In this document: piece by piece, positions 58,262-64,000 of the stretch
Position numbering within the stretch: position 1 is the stretch's first letter
Layout: the number at the start of each line of letters is the position of its first letter
Origin: Rickettsia hoogstraalii
Lineage (GTDB): Bacteria > Pseudomonadota > Alphaproteobacteria > Rickettsiales > Rickettsiaceae
Assembly: GCF_000825685.1 (NCBI RefSeq)
Contig: NZ_CCXM01000001.1
Span: forward strand, 1,380,050 to 1,444,049
Direction of reading: 5' to 3'
DNA: 64,000 bases
Notes under the pieces: generated by a model
What the model saw: only the letters and a program-made list of their open reading frames with translations
The model's database searches: none
What the model was told of the DNA's origin: nothing
Position numbers and translations under genes: made by a program

Positions 58262-59836
58262 GTGGCCGGCAGTGCTACCTATGCTTTAGATGCTATAAAC
58301 GGTGATTTTGACTTAAATACCGGCGGTATGGTATTTGAACATCAAGATTCAGTATTAGAACTTAAAAATAGTTCAAATGCTAATGACCGTACTATAACAT
58401 TAACAGCTGCTTTAGATCCCGGTAATGATCAATTCGGTATAGTTAACCTAACCACAGATACTAACAAATTAACTATAGATAATAACGGTAATGCGGCTTA
58501 TACGCTTGGTACTGTAAACCATAGGCTAAAACAATTAACTTTTTCTAGTATCGGTAATGGTGCTATAGCTTTAAACGTCGGAATCAATGTTGAAAATATT
58601 GCTTTGAACGTTAATGATATAGAGCTTGGTGTAGTTAATGCAAATGTTCTTTTTAACAAGAATACAACATATACGGCAACAGGTGACATAAACGGTAACG
58701 TAGACTTCCAAGGTAATGCAGGTGTAATAAATCTTGCTAACAGTGTAACAATTGACGGTAGCGTTACAAGTACCGGTAATGTGAACGGTACATTAAATTG
58801 GGGCGGAGCAGGTGAAGTTACCGGTTTAATCACTAATATAGCAATGCTGAAAGCAGGTGCAGGTGATGTATCGCCATCTGCCGGCGGTAATTATTCTATT
58901 ACCGAAATTCAAGGTAACGGTAATAACGATTTAACCTTTGCTGCTAATTCAAACTTAACCGGCGGTATTAATACTAGCGGTGGACAGGCTTTAAATTTAG
59001 TGTTTACAAATGGCGGTAGCGTTAGCGGTTCTGTCGGTTCAAATGCAGCAGTCGGTGATATTACGGTACAAGCAGGAACGGTAAATTTTGGCAGTACCGT
59101 TAAAAGCGGTAATGTTATCTTATCGAACGGTGCTACGATGCAGGTTAATAATAACGTAACTGCTACTGATATCTCAGGTGAAAATGCTAATGACGGTACT
59201 TTAAAACTAAATAATCCTGCACCTATTAATATAACCGGTACGCTTGGCAATAATAATACTATAGGTACAATAGAAGTTGCAAATAATGATGCTACCGTTA
59301 TAGGCGGGCTAAAAGCACAAAATATTAACTTCTCAAATGCAGCTCAGGCAGCTACCTTAACTTTAGGTGCAGCAGCACAAGTTACTAATATTACTACAGC
59401 AGGAAATAATATTCACACTTTAGCAGTAACGGATTTTGATACCGGTAACGGTGTTATAGGAACTGCAAATAACAGATTAAAAGCAATAGAGTTAACAGGT
59501 AATGGCACAGTTACGGTTAACTCTAAGAATTTTTATTCAGGAATTACCACCGCAAATAACGGACAAGGTAACGTAAAGCTAAATATAGACGGCGGGATTG
59601 TTTATGATTTAGGTAGTAAGCTAGGCAGTTTAGCAAGCGTACAAGTTAGTGGAAATAGTACGATTAAAGGTGATGTATATTCTAAAGATATTAATATTGA
59701 TGCAGGTAAAAATATAGATTTTGATAGAGGTAATAATAACGCGAATCCAAAAAATTTAGCCGTACCCGGGGCTATAAGTAGATTTAGACGTATTACCTCG
59801 TTCTCTCTCACTATTTACTTACTTAACAGACATTAA
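58262..59836 (+). pseudogene. sca3: sca3 segment 6: passenger
   Basis: The longest open piece (about 515 codons): NGDFDLNTGGMVFEHQDSVL, HRLKQLTFSSIGNGAIALNV and many GNI/GSV beta-helix turns. The last residues (SLTIYLLNRH) are out of frame; the true frame goes on LTDIKADNLNFADATTTTNF. Confidence 0.78.
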
Positions 59837-60005
59837 AGCAGATAATTTAAATTTTGCAGATGCTACGACCACGACAAATTTCAAAGATGCAGTTTTAATA
59901 GATGCACTGATTAATAACGGCGGTACTTTAAAATTCAATGAAAATGTTTGGTTAAAACAAGAAATTACAAACGCAAAAAGCATAGAAATTGCCTCTAATA
60001 AATTC

Positions 60006-61181
60006 ATGTTACTTGAGAAAAATATTAAAGCAAGCACTTTAATTGCCGATGAGGCAAATTTAGTATTGTTAAATAATTTAGAAATGAACACTAATTTGAA
60101 TGTTAGAGACGTTGTATTAGATGTCGCTACTTATGAGCTAAAATATACAGGAAATGTTACGCATAACGGTCTACTTACCATTATTACTCATTTTGATACG
60201 GCATTACAAAAAGGCGGTCATATATTAGTCGGTAACGGGGCTAATGTCGATATGTCCGGTTTAGATAATTTAATAGTTAAAATTAAATCACGATCCGATA
60301 TCACTAAAATCACCTCAAATACTAAACACCAAGTAGTAGCACTTGAAGCAGGTGCAACATTTACTCCTGCACCTCAAGCTAAAGTCACTATTGATGCAAG
60401 CAGTGAACAAAACAGATTTGTAAAATGGGTCAGTGATGCAAATGGTCTTGTATTGCTTGCAAATACCGATAATGGAGGCGGAGACGGTGGTGATGGAGGA
60501 GATAACGGAGGAGGTGATAATGGCGGTGGTGACGGAGGCAATGGCGGCGGTAATGGAGGAGGTGGTTCCGGTGGAGGCGGCAATTCCGGCGGCGGTGGTG
60601 TCGTCCCTATTTTTGATCCATCTCCTATCCTAGATGATACTAAAAACAACCAGGTAGCTTCCGGTATAGCAAATCAGCTTATTAATAATGTTAAAGATTT
60701 TGGTAATACTACTGATGCAGGTAAATTATTAAATGACTTAGGTTTGATGTCGCCGAGTAGAGTTTCTGAGACCTTAGATAGACTTGGTCACAGGACAAAT
60801 ACTAATGGAATTAACGAAGGAGTGGGAGAGTTTAGCGGTATAGAGATTGAGGATTTATTAACCGATATAGCAATAAATATAGATAACCTTACTTCTGAAG
60901 GGATTGGCAATAGGTTAGAAGAATTAGGCGATGAAAATACTTTAAGTGGTCTAAATGAACCGAATTCATCTCTTAAAAATAATAATCAGAATCGAAGAAG
61001 ACGTTCTACTACTAATCAGGCAGCAGTTGCGGCAGGTGATGAAGATACTATCGGGACAGGCATTTGGGGCATACCATTCTATGGCAAAGCAACGCAAAAA
61101 TCTAAAAACGGTTCAAGTGGTTATAAATCTAATACCGGAGGCGGTATAATCGGTTTTGACTATAATATTGATAATTCATAG
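60006..61181 (+). pseudogene. sca3: sca3 segment 7: passenger end, Gly-rich linker, barrel start
   Basis: The frame opens at about 59818. It holds VLLNNLEMNTNLNVRDVVLD, the Gly/Asp/Asn-rich tract, FDPSPILDDTKNNQVASGIA, a basic RRRRSTTN stretch like an autotransporter processing region, and the first barrel strand GTGIWGIPFYGKATQKSKNG. Ends IDNS at TAG. Confidence 0.8.
60471..60602 (+). repeat. Glycine-rich low-complexity tract in sca3
   Basis: About 44 codons of GGT/GGC/GGA with GAT and AAT, encoding runs such as GGGDGGDGGDNGGG. Simple trinucleotide-like repetition; length is likely variable between strains. Confidence 0.85.
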
Positions 61182-61201
61182 TTATTGGGGCTGCTTATAC
61201 T

Positions 61202-61915
61202 ATGGCCGATAGTAAAGTACGGCACAAAAACGATAAAAACGGCGATAGAACCAAAGCTAAAAGCACTATATATTCTATCTATGGGCTTTATAATTGGCTT
61301 ACTAATAACTTCTTTGTTGAAGCTATAGGTTCATATGGTAGAAATAAAGTCAAAAATTACGAAAAGCGTATAACTTCTACTAGTGATCAAACCGCAATCG
61401 GTAAATTTACTAATACTTTTTATAGTGGTGAATTACTCGGCGGGTATAACTATCTAATGAGTTAAGAATCTATACCTTAAATGTCTCATCTGACCACTAT
61501 AACGCCAATGCTTGGGATTCGTTATGCTACATTTAAAAATAATAGTTATAAAGAAAACAGTACTACTTTCCAAAATTTATCTATAAGAAAAAATTCCTAT
61601 AATAAATTTGAAACTATATTAGGTTTAAAAGGTGTAACTAATTATTTAGTACAAGATATAATAGTAAAACCTGAATTACACGGGTTTATAAATTATAACT
61701 TTAAAGGTAAATTACCGAATATCGATGCACGTCTAGACGGTATAGACGGACCGCTTACAACAATTAGATTTAAACCTGCAAAGATAACCTATAATTTAGG
61801 CGGCGGTATTTCTACTAAATATAATATGATGGAATTCGGTATTAGATATAATTTATCTCTTGCGAAGAAATATATGGCAAATCAAGGGTCCTTAAAGATT
61901 AAAGTGAATCTATAG
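61202..61915 (+). pseudogene. sca3: sca3 segment 8: autotransporter barrel with two stops
   Basis: VIGAAYTMADSKVRHKNDKN (frame from about 61184), SIYGLYNWLTNNFFVEAIGS and LLGGYNYLMS, then TAA at 61463 and another at 61478, after which the same frame reads MSHLTTITPMLGIRYATFKN to the end IKVNL. Otherwise a normal Sca beta-barrel. Confidence 0.8.
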
Positions 61916-62273
61916 TAATCTAAACGAGCAAAGTATCTTAAAAACTGAGAATAGCAAAAACTCTTGAATTGACTTAAATACATTAGTAATTTAATATCAC
62001 AATCGGAATGGCTGTAAAGCTGTTCTGGGGCTTGACAACTCCTAAATAACAAGTGGTAATCATCTGCCATTAATTGATGTAACCCTCAATCGTATGATCG
62101 GGGGAGTGATAACGTATGTTCAGAGTTTAAAATTGAAATATTATTTTAAGCTTAAAGGTTATCATGACTGTTCTTGTTAGCGGTTTGTCAACCCCCGATC
62201 ACCATTGGTTTTAATTCAACTTTTTGGTGGTCAAACTTGAATTATTTAAGTTTAATCAGGGGTTGTAACCGTT
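61916..62273 (+). other. Gene-free stretch with paired GC-rich arms
   Basis: TGATCGGGGG (62095-62104) is a perfect inverted match of CCCCCGATCA (62192-62201). Next to it GATCACCA (62197-62204) can pair with TGGTGGTC (about 62225-62232), a competing hairpin, and AATCAGGGGTT just before the next gene can also meet the C-rich arm. GC clusters of this kind are rare in this AT-rich DNA. It could be a leader RNA or a small RNA gene; no family recognised. Confidence 0.45.
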
Positions 62274-62630
62274 ATGCACGACAAAACTATAGCAGAAAGA
62301 ATAGCTATTATTGAGCCATATTTAGATTTTATCATTAAAGATAAAGACTTATTACGTGAAATTTATCCGAATGGAATGGGTAGGGTAAATATAGAATTTA
62401 TTTTAGCCTGGAAACCTTACAACACATATGCTTATTATAAGTTAATCCGTACTTTATTCAAATTGCCATGCCGAAAAATTGTACTTATAATTGATAGAAA
62501 TTTATTAAAATCATCTCTAGGCTTATTTCGTTCGATTATTCTCGGTACTTTATCATATTTAAATTTAGTTAAAATTTTTATCTATGATGAGAATGAGTTT
62601 ATATTGTTAGGTGCTGTGAGGAAAATTTAA
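62274..62630 (+). CDS. Small hypothetical protein
   Basis: 118 residues, unrecognised. The N-terminal half is acidic-helical (ERIAIIEPYLDFIIKDKDLL), then AWKPYNTYAYYKLIRTLFKL, and a hydrophobic basic C-terminal half (CRKIVLIIDRNLLKSSLGLF, IILGTLSYLNLVKIFIY) that might be one membrane-associated helix pair. AGGGG lies about 12 bases before the ATG. It is the only gene behind the structured stretch at 61.9-62.3 kb and may be regulated by it. Not certain to be a real gene, but the codon use suits the neighbours. Confidence 0.55.
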   Translation: MHDKTIAERIAIIEPYLDFIIKDKDLLREIYPNGMGRVNIEFILAWKPYNTYAYYKLIRTLFKLPCRKIVLIIDRNLLKSSLGLFRSIILGTLSYLNLVKIFIYDENEFILLGAVRKI

Positions 62631-62729
62631 AGGGTAGGGCAAATTGCCCCCTGCCTTACTTAATTAATTTGTGTTGCATCATATCCCATACTCATTAGTC
62701 CGGCTAAAATAAGCTTCTCATCATTATTA

Positions 62730-63731
62730 TTAATTAGCTTCGTAGATTAAATCAGAGCTTAGCTTACTATCTACGGCAGCTTGTAGTAATTTCGTATGAT
62801 TCAAAAGTGGTTTGTCGTAAATTATTTCTTTTACTGCCCATGTTGTTATTTTATTCATCTCTTTATTAAGGTGTTGCAATATAAGTTCCTCAACTTCCTC
62901 TTCTATATCTATAAGTTTGCCTTTTGTAATTCTTCCTGTAGTAAGTTCTTTCATAATAGCCGTTATTTTTTCTATATCAGACACATTTGTTAATGTCGGT
63001 ACTTTTTTCATTATTATATTTATAGTATTTTGCATTTCACTTTTATTGCTTGTGGCAATAGTATTATCTTTCTGTAATTTAATATTTATCTCTGCTACTA
63101 TTTGTTGGAATATATTTAACTTATCTATACATATATGGTTATCTGTTACTGTCTGCTGTTGCATTATTTCGTCAATTTCCTCTTCCAAATCCATTAGCAT
63201 CCCTTTAGTAATTTTATTACTCTTTATAATGTTTTGCATACTCTTAACTATATTTTCTAAATTAATGTTATTTTCCTCTAACTTTTTTATTTTATTAAGT
63301 ATATTATTTTGTATTATATCTTTCTCGTTTTCCCTAATATTACTGGCATTTCCTAATTTATTAATCATTTCTACTAGTAAACTGTAAATATTTTCTTCTT
63401 GAATATTATCTAGTTTGTTCATAAGTAAATCACATATATTTTTAAAACCATTTTTAGTAGCTAAGCTTAATGCAGTTTCGCCTTGATTATTAACATGATT
63501 AATAGCATGATCGGTCATTTTAGATATTAACAGCTGGCAAACTTTTTCTAAGCCTCTATGAATAGCCAGAATTAATGTCGTTATGTTGCTGTATTCAATA
63601 ACGTGGTTAATAGCATAATCGCTCATTTTAGGGATAAGTAGCTCACAAACTTTTTCTAAACTTTGAGACACAGCAACACTTAAAGCTGTATAGCCGATAT
63701 TATTAATCTGATTAATAGCTTCTTTGGACAT
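62730..63731 (-). CDS. Ankyrin-repeat protein with duplicated acidic module
   Basis: 333 residues from the ATG at 63731 (MSKEAINQINNIGYTALSVA); TAGGTCC upstream is the ribosome site, and the open frame to 63779 is unlikely to be coding. Three ankyrin repeats: GYTALSVAVSQSLEKVCELL, NITTLILAIHRGLEKVCQLL and GETALSLATKNGFKNICDLL. A helical middle follows, with two copies of a module: NKITKGMLMDLEEEIDEIMQ and GRITKGKLIDIEEEVEELIL. Ankyrin proteins of Rickettsiales often act on host proteins; secretion is not shown here. No signal peptide. Confidence 0.82.
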   Translation of the reverse strand: MSKEAINQINNIGYTALSVAVSQSLEKVCELLIPKMSDYAINHVIEYSNITTLILAIHRGLEKVCQLLISKMTDHAINHVNNQGETALSLATKNGFKNICDLLMNKLDNIQEENIYSLLVEMINKLGNASNIRENEKDIIQNNILNKIKKLEENNINLENIVKSMQNIIKSNKITKGMLMDLEEEIDEIMQQQTVTDNHICIDKLNIFQQIVAEINIKLQKDNTIATSNKSEMQNTINIIMKKVPTLTNVSDIEKITAIMKELTTGRITKGKLIDIEEEVEELILQHLNKEMNKITTWAVKEIIYDKPLLNHTKLLQAAVDSKLSSDLIYEAN

Positions 63732-64000
63732 GTATGGACCTACCCGATAATGCAAGAAAAAAATAATATATAACAGCAAAAAAATCGAATGCAGTCATGT
63801 ATCCGGCTTATAGTTAATAAATCACTTTAAATTTACCCTATAGCCCTGATGGAATTCGCTGGCTTACAAACTATATTACTTATCATTTTGTCGACTTCTA
63901 AAGAGTCATTGTCCAGTTCAGTTTTTTTGTAAGCTAAGGTTCGTCTTATTTACCATCAATATTATCATTCTTTCGCATATTCCGGATTAGAATCTATTAA
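63732..64000. other. Window end without recognisable gene
   Basis: AT-rich with scattered GC patches (CCGGCTTATAG, CCCTGATGGAATTCGCTGGC). No open frame with codon use like the neighbours. It may be the decayed edge of a gene or mobile element lying outside. Confidence 0.5.

Larger units (their letters stand above)
54368..61915 (+). pseudogene. sca3: Fragmented Sca3-like autotransporter
   Basis: Autotransporter surface antigen directly after lon, the place I remember for sca3. The ATG at 54368 follows GGGG and opens a signal peptide (MKKSKILRKFLATASLCGTL, cleavage about residue 30). A long passenger of Asn/Gly/Thr-rich beta-helix repeats follows, then a glycine-rich linker (60471-60602), a helical segment, and a C-terminal barrel ending GSLKIKVNL. 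Frame changes or stops occur near 55150, 55195, 55560, 56515, 56700, 57510, 58235, 59815, 61180 and 61466-61480 (two in-frame TAA). Restored length is about 2,500 codons. No intact passenger-barrel protein can be made; short N-terminal pieces might be exported. Open segments are listed separately. Confidence 0.88.

Noticed and set aside
60433..60633. Methionine/valine-rich open frame over the Gly-rich tract of sca3
   Set aside because: A frame shadow created by GGN repeats.
61882..62070. Minus-strand open frame of 62 codons with several Cys, Phe and Tyr
   Set aside because: Overlaps the end of sca3, lacks a ribosome site, and its composition is unlike the neighbours; it could be a relic, but I cannot support it.
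62730..63779. Longer start for the ankyrin protein at 63779
   Set aside because: The added 16 residues (MLLYIIFFLHYRVGPY) have no ribosome site, while the ATG at 63731 has AGGT about 8 bases upstream.

Overview
The window is a stretch of a Rickettsia chromosome. This rests on strong A/T richness with long poorly coding gaps, dense Rickettsia-type palindromic repeats (two of them spliced in frame into essential genes), a fragmented Sca-type autotransporter directly downstream of lon, and a gene order that I remember from Rickettsia (leuS, uppS-cdsA, ompR-envZ, dapA-smpB, sucC-sucD, trxB, uvrD, lon, sca3). The large repeat load and the decayed sca3 suggest a spotted-fever-group or transitional-group species. 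I cannot name the species from sequence alone.

Layout. 1-7.5 kb: dapF, mtaB, pheS-pheT, dnaN, a small exported DUF3576-type protein. 7.8-12.5 kb: leuS, a frameshifted hypothetical gene, an RNase D-like exonuclease, an FtsB-like protein. 12.7-16.3 kb (minus strand): cdsA, uppS, an EnvZ/OmpR two-component pair. 16.5-20 kb: ilvE-like aminotransferase, dapA, smpB, a DsbA-family thiol oxidoreductase. 20.4-28 kb (minus strand): sucD, sucC, a VapBC-type toxin-antitoxin pair, a frameshifted cytochrome b561, an S9 peptidase, a Tim44-domain protein, rbfA and a YqaA-like membrane protein. 28-33 kb: RDD protein, recR, an interrupted NlpC/P60-like protein, a multiply broken helical-repeat gene, nadK. 33.5-40.5 kb: RNase J, gpsA with an inserted repeat, an AEC transporter, an alpha/beta hydrolase, trxB. 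40.6-50.1 kb: a decayed VWA-domain gene, an aldehyde dehydrogenase, a frameshifted small gene coupled to a glycosyltransferase, uvrD, and two tandem Rickettsia-type paralogues of which only the second is intact. 50.4-54 kb: a PLP-dependent dehydratase and lon. 54.4-61.9 kb: the sca3-like autotransporter, broken at about ten places. 62-63.8 kb: a short unknown gene behind a structured leader and an ankyrin protein.

Two themes explain most of what is odd. First, at least five families of palindromic repeats fill nearly every intergenic gap: family A (arms starting CGTCATTGCGAGG), B (GTCATTCCCGC with GCGGGAAT), C (GTCATCCCGTGG with CCACGGGAT), D (a roughly 155-bp element starting ATATACTCG) and RPE-1. 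They nest inside one another, form mosaics, sit on stop codons, and in pheT and gpsA add peptides to essential enzymes. Second, dispensable genes (surface protein, VWA protein, helical-repeat protein, cytochrome b561, small hypotheticals) carry single-base indels, mostly in homopolymers, while about 35 housekeeping genes carry none. That contrast points to real reductive decay more than to sequencing error.

The intact genes serve translation (pheST, leuS, smpB, mtaB, rbfA), replication and repair (dnaN, uvrD, recR), envelope synthesis (dapA, dapF, uppS, cdsA, gpsA), the TCA cycle (sucCD), redox and protein quality control (trxB, DsbA-type, lon) and RNA turnover (RNase J, RNase D-like). I saw no tRNA, rRNA, CRISPR array or intact transposase gene. 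I did not find a convincing new multi-gene system; the best leads are the repeat network and the unknown Rickettsia-type genes at 29.5-32.6, 40.6-41.9 and 47.4-50.1 kb.
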